DNA of 64,000 nt from SG8-38 sp041576815 (GTDB lineage: Bacteria > Myxococcota_A > Polyangia > Polyangiales > Houyiibacteriaceae). The position numbers were made by a program, and so were the translations under genes. Of the stretch, positions 8,475 to 15,929 are shown in pieces (the first letter of the stretch is position 1; each line of letters begins with the position of its first letter). The DNA is taken from assembly GCA_041576815.1 (NCBI GenBank), contig JBFGKE010000006.1:74025-138024 (forward strand), given 5' to 3'. A model generated the notes under the pieces. That model was given only the letters and a program-made list of their open reading frames with translations. It did no database searches and was not told the origin of the DNA.

Positions 8475-9019
8475 CACAACGCGCTCCAAGCTAGAACGAG
8501 CCGCGGAGCAGAGAAGCCCGCAGTAGCCAAGAAAATACCGGTGCCAAGACGCACGGAAGCGGAGAGCGCTGCACAACGGTTCTGACGCCAGCGCCGCGGA
8601 AGTGCCGGGCCGACGGTGACGATGATTGCGTTGCCCAGCGTGCGAATGAGGTCGCCCTTCCAAGCGAGCCCTGCACACGCGGCGACCAGCGCGAATGCCA
8701 TCGCTGCCAACTGGATCTCGATGCCGGCAAGCAAGTCGAACCCGGTGATCGCACCGAGCGCGCAAAACAGCTTCACGTCCCCGCCCCCCATCGCACCCCG
8801 GCGAAACAGCAGATAGGGGACGAGGCCGCTCAACAAGGCAGCAGCAATGCTGAGAAGCGCTTGCTCAGCGCCGGAGGCAAGCCCATACGCGATCGGTGCC
8901 GCCAAGATGCTCGGCAGCGTCAGCCAATTCGGGATCTCGCCTCGACGCCAATCCCAGAACGCGGCAACGCCTGCAACACCGAGCGCCAGAGCCGCTGCAA
9001 CCGCCTCTGCCAGGCTCAT
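8474..9019 (-). CDS. tadV: TadV/CpaA-type prepilin peptidase
   Basis: This is an A24-family aspartic membrane peptidase that trims the Flp prepilin and pseudopilin leaders at the inner face of the membrane. The 181-residue product has five to six hydrophobic helices. The two catalytic aspartates sit in DWRRGEIPN (Asp near residue 23) and in the GxGD-type motif GGGDVKLF (Asp near residue 80). It lacks the N-terminal methylase domain of PilD, as expected for the short TadV class. It lies directly after flp, and its stop shares a base with the TadE-like start codon. Confidence 0.93.
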   Translation of the reverse strand: MSLAEAVAAALALGVAGVAAFWDWRRGEIPNWLTLPSILAAPIAYGLASGAEQALLSIAAALLSGLVPYLLFRRGAMGGGDVKLFCALGAITGFDLLAGIEIQLAAMAFALVAACAGLAWKGDLIRTLGNAIIVTVGPALPRRWRQNRCAALSASVRLGTGIFLATAGFSAPRLVLAWSAL

Positions 9020-9027
9020 ACGGGCCT

Positions 9028-9216
9028 CTATTGAACGACGTCGGCGATGTAGCCGTCGGCCGCTTCGACTTCACCGATCAAGGTCTCGCCGAACTGCTGC
9101 CATGCGGCAATTCCGACGACCGCGATCAGGCCGAGAACGATGATGTACTCGACGGTCGTCAGCCCACGCTGATCGCGCACGAGACAGCTTCTTTGCGTCG
9201 GTTCTTCTTTGTTCAT
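9028..9216 (-). CDS. flp: Flp-type major pilin
   Basis: This 62-residue preprotein is the major Tad/Flp pilus subunit. A charged leader ends in DQRG. The mature part begins LTTVEYIIVLGLIAVVGIAA, with the Glu-Tyr pair at positions 5-6 that defines Flp pilins and a single hydrophobic helix. ATG at 9216 is preceded by AAAGGCGG about 6 bases upstream. The same frame runs on to 9375, but that extension has no leader character and overlaps another candidate gene. It is the first certain gene of the Tad operon and is followed within 8 bases by its peptidase gene. Confidence 0.94.
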   Translation of the reverse strand: MNKEEPTQRSCLVRDQRGLTTVEYIIVLGLIAVVGIAAWQQFGETLIGEVEAADGYIADVVQ

Positions 9217-9230
9217 GGACACCGCCTTTC

Positions 9231-9365
9231 TCAGGGAAATGGCAAAAGGATGAAGAGCTTCGTCAGGTAATAGGCCTGCACGAGCGGCACGCCGAGGCCG
9301 TAGAGGGCCAGGCCCGCCGTGAGGACGACGACCCCGGTCAACAACGTGTACTCCGCGAACACCAC
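9231..9365 (-). CDS. Candidate 44-residue Flp-like hydrophobic peptide (GTG start)
   Basis: This frame, in a different phase from flp, runs from GTG at 9365 (or 9362) to TGA, ending 14 bases before the flp ATG. The peptide begins VVFAEYTLLTGVVVL, continues with AGLALYGLGVPLVQAYYLTK, and ends LFILLPFP. It has the Glu-Tyr pair near the front and a pilin-like amphipathic tail, but no cleavable leader. In-frame stop TGA at 9374-9372 sets the limit upstream, so only GTG starts are possible, and no good ribosome binding site is visible. The protein-like composition in exactly the gap before flp is the evidence. It may be a small pilus-associated membrane protein or a pilin relic. Confidence 0.5.
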   Translation of the reverse strand: MVFAEYTLLTGVVVLTAGLALYGLGVPLVQAYYLTKLFILLPFP

Positions 9366-9409
9366 GAACCATCATCGGTCGAGGGCGCGCGATGTTGCGC
9401 TGGTTTCAG

Positions 9410-9796
9410 TCAGTACGCCGGGCAACCGGCGAGCTGCTGCTCCCGCCGCCGCTTGTTTCGTTTCTGAAGGCGCTTGCCGCTCACGATCGCGGCTGTGAAG
9501 CCGACCACAGCCATCACGATGCCGCCCGCAAGCATGCCTTTGCCGCTGTTGGTGAGCGACCCGTCCTTCGTGCGCTGGCTGCCCGCGACGGCCAAGCCTA
9601 CGCCTCCCGCGCTGACGATCGGCGAGATGATGACGCCCGAAAGCGGGCCGGCTCGCGAGACGTAGTCGGCGCAGGGGTTCTGGCGGTGGGTGACGGTGGC
9701 AGGGAGCGCGCCCTTTCTCGGGATGTCCGCGGCGGCCGTGCTCGTCATGCCGACGATCAGGACGGGGACCAGTAAACCGTGAACGACGCCTCTCAC
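9410..9796 (-). CDS. Exported small protein of unknown function upstream of the Tad operon
   Basis: The product is 128 residues from GTG at 9796, chosen because GAGGA lies 7 bases upstream. ATG at 9832 would add a non-signal-like, acidic extension. It begins with a signal peptide ending near STAAADIP, then a short segment with NPCADYVSRAGP. Two Gly-rich hydrophobic stretches follow (about residues 52-72 and 84-108), then a strongly basic tail KRLQKRNKRRRE and a final Cys. I do not recognise a family. Its orientation and 44-base distance to the next gene suggest it could be the first gene of the Tad transcription unit, but this is not certain. Confidence 0.6.
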   Translation of the reverse strand: MRGVVHGLLVPVLIVGMTSTAAADIPRKGALPATVTHRQNPCADYVSRAGPLSGVIISPIVSAGGVGLAVAGSQRTKDGSLTNSGKGMLAGGIVMAVVGFTAAIVSGKRLQKRNKRRREQQLAGCPAY

Positions 9797-9845
9797 CTCA
9801 GCTTCCTCGGCAACTTCGACGCACCCGGTCACTCCCGATTCAACG

Positions 9846-10027
9846 CGCCAGAAAAAGGGGACTGTCCCCTATATAATTCGTACGGCGCAGAAAAAGGGGA
9901 CTGTCCCCTATATAATTTCGTACGGCGAGTGGCGATTGGGGGGGATGGGCCCTTCATTCCCACCCTGCCGCCCCCATACGAGCGCCTGCGGAGTAAGAAA
10001 AGGGGACTGTCCCCTATATAAATTCTC
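9846..10027 (+). repeat. Three copies of a palindromic repeat with core GGGGACTGTCCCC
   Basis: Two copies stand in tandem (about 9846-9885 and 9886-9927, period about 41 bases) and a third lies at about 9995-10027. Each has an A-run, the perfect palindrome GGGGACTGTCCCC, then TATATAA and AATTC or TTTCG. The two tandem copies also share a CGTACGG tail. The stretch between copies 2 and 3 holds another G-rich/C-rich inverted arm pair (GGGGGGGATGGG and CCCACCCTGCCGCCCCC), so the whole can fold as a composite hairpin. A diverged relative is at 31545-31567. No protein gene is convincing here. Confidence 0.85.
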
Positions 10028-10036
10028 CTACACGGT

Positions 10037-11266
10037 TTAGTGAATGTGGATCGTGGTGGGGCGGTCTTCGGGGATGGGGAGGATGGCGTTCCAGCCGGGG
10101 GGTAAGACTGGCTGGGTGAAGTTGAAGAGGGTGCGGGCGTCCTTCGGGGAGAGGTTGATGCAGCCGTGGCTTCGGCGGCGGCCGAAGTCATTGTGCCAGA
10201 ACGCGGCGTGGAAGCCGTAGCTGCCCTTGAAGAACTGGACCCAGGGGACGTCTTGGATCGAGTAGTTGGCCGGTAAATCGGTGCGCTCGATGTCGTCCAT
10301 GTCGGTGTAGTCGAGCTTCACCCAGATTTGGTGGATGCCGAGGGGGGTCTCGAGCTTTTTGCCGGGGCGGCCGGTGGAGACGAGCGTGGTGAACATCGGG
10401 GTGGTGCCCTGGTAGGCGACGAGCACCTGCTGGTCGATGTCGATGTCGATCCAGCGGTCGGTCGGCCCAACCCCTTCAGGTGGGGCGACGAGCGTTGGGC
10501 GCGCGAGCTCGGCGGTGCGAACCCAGCCCTTTTCCACCTGCGTCCACGCCCCGCGCGTGCCGATGACTTCGACGCGCGTGTGCTTGTCGAGCCGGGCGAT
10601 CGTCCGCCCCTGCGGTTTGTCGAAGAGCTTCCCAGGCCTCGGCGCCACCCACGCCACGTCGAGCGGCTGCCCGGCCTCGAGCGTCACGCCTGAAAACGCG
10701 CTCCCTTGCACGAAGTGCACCGAGCCCTTTTCGATCCACTGGTGCCGCCGGTTGCGCACGAACGCCACGCCTTCGTAGACGGTCTCTCCCGTGACCACGA
10801 TGCCAAAGCCTTTGCTGAGCGCCTCGACGTAATCGTTTCGAAAGTAGTCGCTCGGGTGGTGATACGCGCGCGTGCCGTCGAAGCGGATGAAGGCGTAGCG
10901 CTGCGGGAGCCGCTCGCCCCCAGCCCACTCGTCGACCTTCGGCCCGGGCGGCGCAGGTGACGGCTTCACGTGCGCTTCGCAGATGAAGAGCGCGTCGGCG
11001 GTTTGGTACCAGAAGCCGGTGGAGCACCCCGTGCCAAACACGCGCCGCGTGAACCCGAGCCTCGTGCCCGCCCCGATGGTGCCGCGCCGCCGCGATGCGC
11101 CGTCGGGCTCGAGCATCACGGGCGCCCCATCGTCGATCACCTCGATTGACTGCGCCCAATGCGGCGGCGGTACGGCGGTTTGGCCGACCTCGGTGTCGGC
11201 GTGCAGGGGGCTTGCAAAAAGCAGCGCCAAACACGCCATCGCTGCCAGCCGTACGACCCCACCCAT
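10037..11266 (-). CDS. Exported L,D-transpeptidase (YkuD domain) with SH3-like region
   Basis: L,D-transpeptidases make 3-3 peptidoglycan crosslinks or attach proteins to peptidoglycan in the periplasm. The 409-residue product has a signal peptide (cleavage after about residue 23), two SH3-like stretches (about 40-100 and 200-255, the second with RVEVIGTRGAWTQVEKGWV), and a C-terminal YkuD domain (about 270-405). The catalytic signature is complete: GFHAAFWHNDFG with His353 and SHGCINLS with Cys369. The gene stands alone, with the repeat cluster immediately downstream. Substrate preference cannot be told from sequence. Confidence 0.9.
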   Translation of the reverse strand: MGGVVRLAAMACLALLFASPLHADTEVGQTAVPPPHWAQSIEVIDDGAPVMLEPDGASRRRGTIGAGTRLGFTRRVFGTGCSTGFWYQTADALFICEAHVKPSPAPPGPKVDEWAGGERLPQRYAFIRFDGTRAYHHPSDYFRNDYVEALSKGFGIVVTGETVYEGVAFVRNRRHQWIEKGSVHFVQGSAFSGVTLEAGQPLDVAWVAPRPGKLFDKPQGRTIARLDKHTRVEVIGTRGAWTQVEKGWVRTAELARPTLVAPPEGVGPTDRWIDIDIDQQVLVAYQGTTPMFTTLVSTGRPGKKLETPLGIHQIWVKLDYTDMDDIERTDLPANYSIQDVPWVQFFKGSYGFHAAFWHNDFGRRRSHGCINLSPKDARTLFNFTQPVLPPGWNAILPIPEDRPTTIHIH

Positions 11267-11443
11267 CGCTCCTATGATAAGCGCCTCGGCCCCAGAGGAG
11301 CGACCTCGATACAGGGGTCACCATAAAAGGAGTACATTTAGTCACTATTTTGGAATACCCTTCCGGAGTCACACACCGCGATGACGCCTCAGCGCGTCCC
11401 GTTCAGCCAGACGCTCAGGCGCCCTCGCAGTTGGGAGGTCGCG

Positions 11444-12250
11444 ATGAAGTACTTGATGATTGCGTTTGCGCTTTGCGCGCTGCCCGTTCTGGGATGCGCG
11501 GAAGAGGACGGCGTCGAGAACGGCGACGGCGGAGCCGGAGGCACGGGGGCCTCGGGCGGAAGCGGCGGCTCGGCTGGTACCGGTACCGTGACGACTGGGA
11601 TCCGGTTCACCGAGGTCGACGCGGAGGGGACGTCCACCAACCTCGATGGGGTCGAGCTCTGCCAGGCCGACACCGACAACTGCGACATCAGCGACGGGAT
11701 CGGAGTGGCGGTCATCGAGGTCCCGGCGGACCAAGAGATCACGTTGACCGCCGAGAAGGAAGGCTATGTCCCGTGGATCACCGGCGACGTGAGCAACGGC
11801 GACGCGGACCTCATCACGATTCGGCGCATGCACACGCACGCGCAGATGACCGAGGTCATGGAGCAGCAGCTCGGCGGCAGCTATCCACTGGCCGATGGTG
11901 TCGTCGGCCTCGTTCGATTCCCCACCCACAGCGCCGGCGGCGTGACCTTCGCCCCGGTCGGCGACACGGCGAACGAGGTGGGCAACTCGTTCTACTTCGA
12001 CGGCACGACCGAAGAGTACGGCACCGAACATGGCGCAACCGGCCCCTATGGCGGACTCGGATACGTGCTCCCGCTCGGCGACGGCGGCTTCATGTCAGTG
12101 ACCGAGGGCGTGCAGACGTTCGAGCTCGGCGGCACTGGCGGCGACTGCCCCGTGTCGTGGGGCTGGCCGGGCGACACGCCCAACCACATCCGTGTGCCGG
12201 TGCGCGCCGGCTATCGCACCTACGGAAGCTGGAACTGCGAGCTTCCATAG
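11444..12250 (+). CDS. Lipoprotein with Gly/Ser-rich linker, unknown function
   Basis: The ATG at 11444 has GGAGG 7 bases upstream; a longer frame from 11381 lacks signal character. The 268-residue product has a lipobox (PVLGC, Cys18), then an acidic patch and a flexible linker of Gly, Ser, Ala and Thr up to about residue 52. The remaining 215 residues form an extracellular domain that starts with a beta-rich ITLTAEKEGYVPW segment similar to carboxypeptidase regulatory repeats. It continues with a Gly-rich domain ending in NCELP with paired Cys residues. I do not recognise the latter. The upstream 110 bases include an AT-rich patch around 11320-11355, a possible promoter zone. Confidence 0.75.
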   Translation: MKYLMIAFALCALPVLGCAEEDGVENGDGGAGGTGASGGSGGSAGTGTVTTGIRFTEVDAEGTSTNLDGVELCQADTDNCDISDGIGVAVIEVPADQEITLTAEKEGYVPWITGDVSNGDADLITIRRMHTHAQMTEVMEQQLGGSYPLADGVVGLVRFPTHSAGGVTFAPVGDTANEVGNSFYFDGTTEEYGTEHGATGPYGGLGYVLPLGDGGFMSVTEGVQTFELGGTGGDCPVSWGWPGDTPNHIRVPVRAGYRTYGSWNCELP

Positions 12251-12262
12251 CGGGGCGCTCGC

Positions 12263-13669
12263 TCAGTTCTGATCGTCCCCGTCGTCTGGCGTGGTATCCC
12301 CCCGCAACCCATACCGCTTCGCCAGCTCACGCAAATGATACCGCGTGAGGCCGGCGGCGCGGGCGCTTCGGCTGATGTTGTCGCCGTGTTTGTCGAGCAC
12401 GGCCTTCAGGTACTGCGCCTCGAACGCATCGACCACGCGCGCCTTGGCGTCTTTGAAGGGGATTTCGTTTTCGACGAACTGCTCGGCCGTGCCGCCGGGA
12501 AACACCAGGGGCGGCGTCTTGCGAGACGCGGGCATGAGGTCCTGGCTGCCGAGCTCGCTTCCATCGGCAAGCGACACGGCGCGCTCGATCGTGTTCTTGA
12601 GCTCGCGCACGTTGCCGGGCCACGGATACGTTTGGAGCTTGATCATCGCGTCGTCGGCAATCGTGTAGTGCGCGCCCTCCCCCCGCGGCCCGCGCTTGGC
12701 CGACTCTTCGAGGAACTGCTGCGCCAGCGCCGGGATGTCCTCGGGCCGCTCGCGCAAGGGCGGGAGGTCCACTTGGACTACGCTCAACCGGTAGTAGAGG
12801 TCTTCGCGAAACGTTCCGTCGTTCACCATCTGCCGGAGGTCTTTGTTGGTCGCGGCGATCACGCGCACGTCCACCGGAATCATCCGCGTCCCCCCGACCC
12901 GCTGCACCTCGCGCGTCTCGAGCACGCGTAGGAGCTTCGGCTGAAGCCCGAGGTCGAGCTCCCCGACCTCGTCCAAGAAGAGCGTCCCGCCGTCGGCCAC
13001 CTCGAAGCATCCTTGCTTGCGGTCGGCCGCCCCGGTGAACGATCCGCGCTCGTGCCCGAACAAAATGCTCTCGATCAAATTGGCGGGGATCGCACTGCAG
13101 TCCTGCACGATCAGCGGCCGCTGCGCGCGCTTCGATGCGCGGTGAATCGCGCGCGCCACCAGCTCTTTGCCCGTGCCGGTTTCGCCGCGCACCAGCACCG
13201 TCAAATCCGACGCCGCCACCTTTTCGAGCACGGCGAAAATCTCGCGCATGCGCACGCCGTGGCCGATCAAATCATAGAACTGCTCGCGCCCGCTGAGGTC
13301 GATCTCGATCGACCCCGGCCCGTGCTCGAACCGAATCACCGTGTGCCCGACCCGAAGCGGCATCCCCGGCTCGAGCCACGCCTCGCGCACGCGCACCCCC
13401 GCGACCCAGGTGCCGTTGGTCGAGCCGAGGTCCCGCAGCAAGAAGCCGGCCTCGGTGGCGATGATCTCGCAGTGCGTGCCGCTCACGGCGTCGTCGGTCA
13501 GGGCCACGTCGCAGATCACGCTTCGGCCGATCGTCACCCGCTCGCTCGCGATGTCGAGGCGCTGGCCTTTTTCGGGCCCGTCTTCGACGACGAGCCGGCT
13601 CTTGCGCAGCTTGCGCTTCGTCGTCCTGCGCTCGGTGAAGACGGTCGTCAGCGCAGAGTCGTCGTTCAC
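12263..13669 (-). CDS. FHA-domain sigma54-dependent transcriptional activator
   Basis: This is a bacterial enhancer-binding protein of 468 residues. Residues 25-115 are an FHA domain (VTIGRS, SGTHCEI, LGSTNGTWV) that reads phosphothreonine. A sigma54-interaction AAA+ domain spans about 134-365, with Walker A GETGTGKE at 162-169 and Walker B VFLDEVGEL-like DGGTLFLDEVGELD. Loop L1 is GSFTGA instead of the usual GAFTGA. A Fis-type helix-turn-helix closes the protein (about 435-460, ISRSARAAGLTRYHLRELAK). FHA replaces the common receiver domain, so the input is probably a Ser/Thr kinase. It overlaps the rpe stop by 4 bases. Confidence 0.93.
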   Translation of the reverse strand: MNDDSALTTVFTERRTTKRKLRKSRLVVEDGPEKGQRLDIASERVTIGRSVICDVALTDDAVSGTHCEIIATEAGFLLRDLGSTNGTWVAGVRVREAWLEPGMPLRVGHTVIRFEHGPGSIEIDLSGREQFYDLIGHGVRMREIFAVLEKVAASDLTVLVRGETGTGKELVARAIHRASKRAQRPLIVQDCSAIPANLIESILFGHERGSFTGAADRKQGCFEVADGGTLFLDEVGELDLGLQPKLLRVLETREVQRVGGTRMIPVDVRVIAATNKDLRQMVNDGTFREDLYYRLSVVQVDLPPLRERPEDIPALAQQFLEESAKRGPRGEGAHYTIADDAMIKLQTYPWPGNVRELKNTIERAVSLADGSELGSQDLMPASRKTPPLVFPGGTAEQFVENEIPFKDAKARVVDAFEAQYLKAVLDKHGDNISRSARAAGLTRYHLRELAKRYGLRGDTTPDDGDDQN

Positions 13670-14379
13670 GTCGCGTCCTTTCGGAGCGCCTCGATCGCCG
13701 CCGCGTAGTCGCCGTGATTGAAGACCGCGCTTCCCGCGACGAGCACGTCGGCCCCCGCCTCGACGACTTGCTTTGCCACGCCGGGCTTCACGCCGCCGTC
13801 GACCTCGAGGTCGACGTCGAGCCCGGCCTCGTCGATCATCGCGCGAAGCGTTTCCAGCTTGGCGTTCGCCGACGGAATGAAGCTCTGGCCACCAAACCCC
13901 GGATTGACGCTCATCACCAACACGAGGTCGAGCTCGTGCAGGACATAGCGGAGCACATCGGGGGGCGTGTGGGGATTGAGCGACACGCCGGCCCGCTTGC
14001 CGAGCGCGCGAATCTGCTGGAGCGTGCGGTGAAGGTGCGTGCTCGCCTCTACGTGCACGGTGATCACGTCGGCCCCGGCGTCGGCAAAGGCCTGAACATA
14101 TTTCTCCGGCTCGACGATCATCAGGTGCACGTCGACCACCCTTTTCGTGGCAGCGCGGATCGCCCTCACCACCGTGGGACCGATGGTGATGTTGGGAACG
14201 AACCGGCCGTCCATGACGTCGACGTGGATCCAGTCCGCGCCCGCCCGGTCGACGGCCTGGACTTCCTCCCCGAGGCGGCCAAAATCAGCCGAAAGCACGG
14301 AGGGGGCGATTCTCAGGGGTTTGGGCGATCGAGGCACGGTCGCAGTCAAGCGCCGCGGAGCCAGCGTGTCAATGACCAT
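13666..14379 (-). CDS. rpe: Ribulose-phosphate 3-epimerase
   Basis: Rpe interconverts ribulose 5-phosphate and xylulose 5-phosphate in the pentose phosphate pathway. The 237-residue TIM-barrel has all family marks: LRIAPSVLSADFGRL, DWIHVDVMDGRFVPNIT, VDVHLMIVEPEKY, MSVNPGFGGQSF and LEVDGGV, with the metal-binding His and Asp residues. ATG at 14379 is chosen because AAGGA sits 4 bases upstream; TTG at 14415 and ATG at 14397 are in frame but lack this. The stop overlaps the start of the FHA-sigma54 gene (ATGA). This coupling of a housekeeping enzyme with a regulator is not functionally obvious. Confidence 0.95.
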   Translation of the reverse strand: MVIDTLAPRRLTATVPRSPKPLRIAPSVLSADFGRLGEEVQAVDRAGADWIHVDVMDGRFVPNITIGPTVVRAIRAATKRVVDVHLMIVEPEKYVQAFADAGADVITVHVEASTHLHRTLQQIRALGKRAGVSLNPHTPPDVLRYVLHELDLVLVMSVNPGFGGQSFIPSANAKLETLRAMIDEAGLDVDLEVDGGVKPGVAKQVVEAGADVLVAGSAVFNHGDYAAAIEALRKDAT

Positions 14380-14450
14380 CCCTTCCTTGACCCGCATAGC
14401 GCCCGCAAACGACAATGGAGGGCGCTTTAGAGAGGGGCAGACGAGCGAGG

Positions 14451-15929
14451 ATGGCCGATCAGAGATATCACCTGATCGAAAAACTTGAAGCAGGGGGGAT
14501 GGCCGAGGTGTTCCTCGGGGAGGCTACGAGCGTCCAGGGCTTCAAGAAACGCGTCGCGATCAAGCGCGTGTTGCCGCACCTCGCCTCGCACAAGAATTTC
14601 ATCGGGATGTTTCTCGACGAGGCCCGCCTAGGGGCGCGGCTGTCGCACGCGAACATCGTCAGCGTCTTCGACATCGGGAAGTCCGACAACAGCTTCTTCA
14701 TCGTGATGGAGTTCGTCGATGGGTCGAACCTCAAGAAGATCATGGAGACGCTTCGGCTGAAGGGGAAGCCGTTCCCGCTGAAGGACGTGATCTTTATCGC
14801 GATGGAGGCCTGCCGCGGCCTGAGCTACGCGCACGAGCTGGTCGACGACGACGGCGGCCCGCTGGATTTGGTCCATCGCGACGTCTCGCCCCCGAACATC
14901 CTCATCAGCAAGCGCGGCGAGGTGAAAGTCACTGATTTCGGCCTCGCCAAGGCCCGCACGCAGCTCGAGCGCACCGACCCCGGCGTCGTGAAGGGCAAGT
15001 TCAGCTATCTTTCACCCGAGGTCGCGAACGGCCAGGACGTCGACGAGCGGGCCGACATCTTCGCGCTCGGAGTTTGTATCTGGGAAATGCTCGCCGGCCG
15101 GCGGCTCTTTCTCGGCGATACCGATTACGACACCGTCCAAGCCGTGTCGGCCGCCGAGGTGCCGAGCCTGATCGGCGACCATCCCGAGGTCGACGCCGAG
15201 TTCGAGGCGCTAGTGATGCGTGCGCTCGCCAAGCGGCCCGAGGACCGCTTTCAAACCGCGCGAGAGCTCGGCGACGCGCTCGCCAGCTACCTCTTTCACC
15301 ACCAGATGAAGGTGACGTCGTACGACATCGCCAACCTCGTGAAGGCCGCGCTCGAGCGCCAAAAGTCGGTGCCGCCACGGCCGATGATGATCGACGGCAT
15401 GATTCAGGAGGAGCTGGCCCGATTCACCTCGCTCGAAAGCACCGCCAACGTGCCGATCGACCCGGCGACGTCGTTTGCGCCCAGCCCTGACGACGAGGGC
15501 GCGCGACCCCTCGAGGCATCCGACTTCGTCGATCCGAGCCACTGGTTCGACGGCGACGCGGACGTCGTGCGCGCCATCGAGAACGTCCGCGACAGCGCCC
15601 CGGCCGGCGCAACGATGGGTTGGTTCGAAACCAAGGACGAGCCGGTGACGATCGCACGCGCAGCGGCCGTTCCGATGGGGCCGTCTTTCAACCCGCCTCC
15701 GCGCTCCGAAGCGCCGCCCGGAACGCGACCGGTGATGACGTTTCGCCCGCCGGGCGCAGCCCCGGTTTCGATCGCGGTGCCCGAGGAAGAAAAGCCCGCC
15801 AAACCGGCGACGAGCCAAGCCGCCGTGCCGGCGAGCAAGGCGCGGGCTTCCAAGTTCGCGGTGCTGGCGGTGGGGGCGCTCGTGCTCGCCGCGATCGGCG
15901 TCGCGACGGGCTGGTTCATCACGCAGTAG
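14451..15929 (+). CDS. Membrane-anchored Ser/Thr protein kinase
   Basis: This is a Hanks-type kinase of 492 residues. The N-terminal lobe has a Gly-rich loop EAGGMAEVFLG and ATP-binding Lys38 in VAIKR. The catalytic loop VHRDVSPPN has Asp144 and the metal-binding DFG has Asp162, so it should be active. The usual HRDxKPxN reads HRDVSPPN, a variant frequent in myxobacterial kinases. After the kinase domain (to about residue 280) comes a low-complexity Pro/Ala-rich region. A single hydrophobic helix then ends the protein (about 470-490), placing the kinase in the cytoplasm. ATG at 14451 is preferred over 14415. Its end overlaps the convergent transglutaminase gene by 11 bases. Confidence 0.92.
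   Translation: MADQRYHLIEKLEAGGMAEVFLGEATSVQGFKKRVAIKRVLPHLASHKNFIGMFLDEARLGARLSHANIVSVFDIGKSDNSFFIVMEFVDGSNLKKIMETLRLKGKPFPLKDVIFIAMEACRGLSYAHELVDDDGGPLDLVHRDVSPPNILISKRGEVKVTDFGLAKARTQLERTDPGVVKGKFSYLSPEVANGQDVDERADIFALGVCIWEMLAGRRLFLGDTDYDTVQAVSAAEVPSLIGDHPEVDAEFEALVMRALAKRPEDRFQTARELGDALASYLFHHQMKVTSYDIANLVKAALERQKSVPPRPMMIDGMIQEELARFTSLESTANVPIDPATSFAPSPDDEGARPLEASDFVDPSHWFDGDADVVRAIENVRDSAPAGATMGWFETKDEPVTIARAAAVPMGPSFNPPPRSEAPPGTRPVMTFRPPGAAPVSIAVPEEEKPAKPATSQAAVPASKARASKFAVLAVGALVLAAIGVATGWFITQ

Noticed and set aside
9028..9375. Flp pilin extended to the ATG at 9375
   Set aside because: The extension is Arg/Gly-rich, has no pilin leader features and removes the good start at 9216. 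The stretch is better explained by the small frame in another phase.
9846..9927. Two tandem repeats as a CRISPR array
   Set aside because: Only two direct copies, no unique spacers of even size, and no cas genes nearby.
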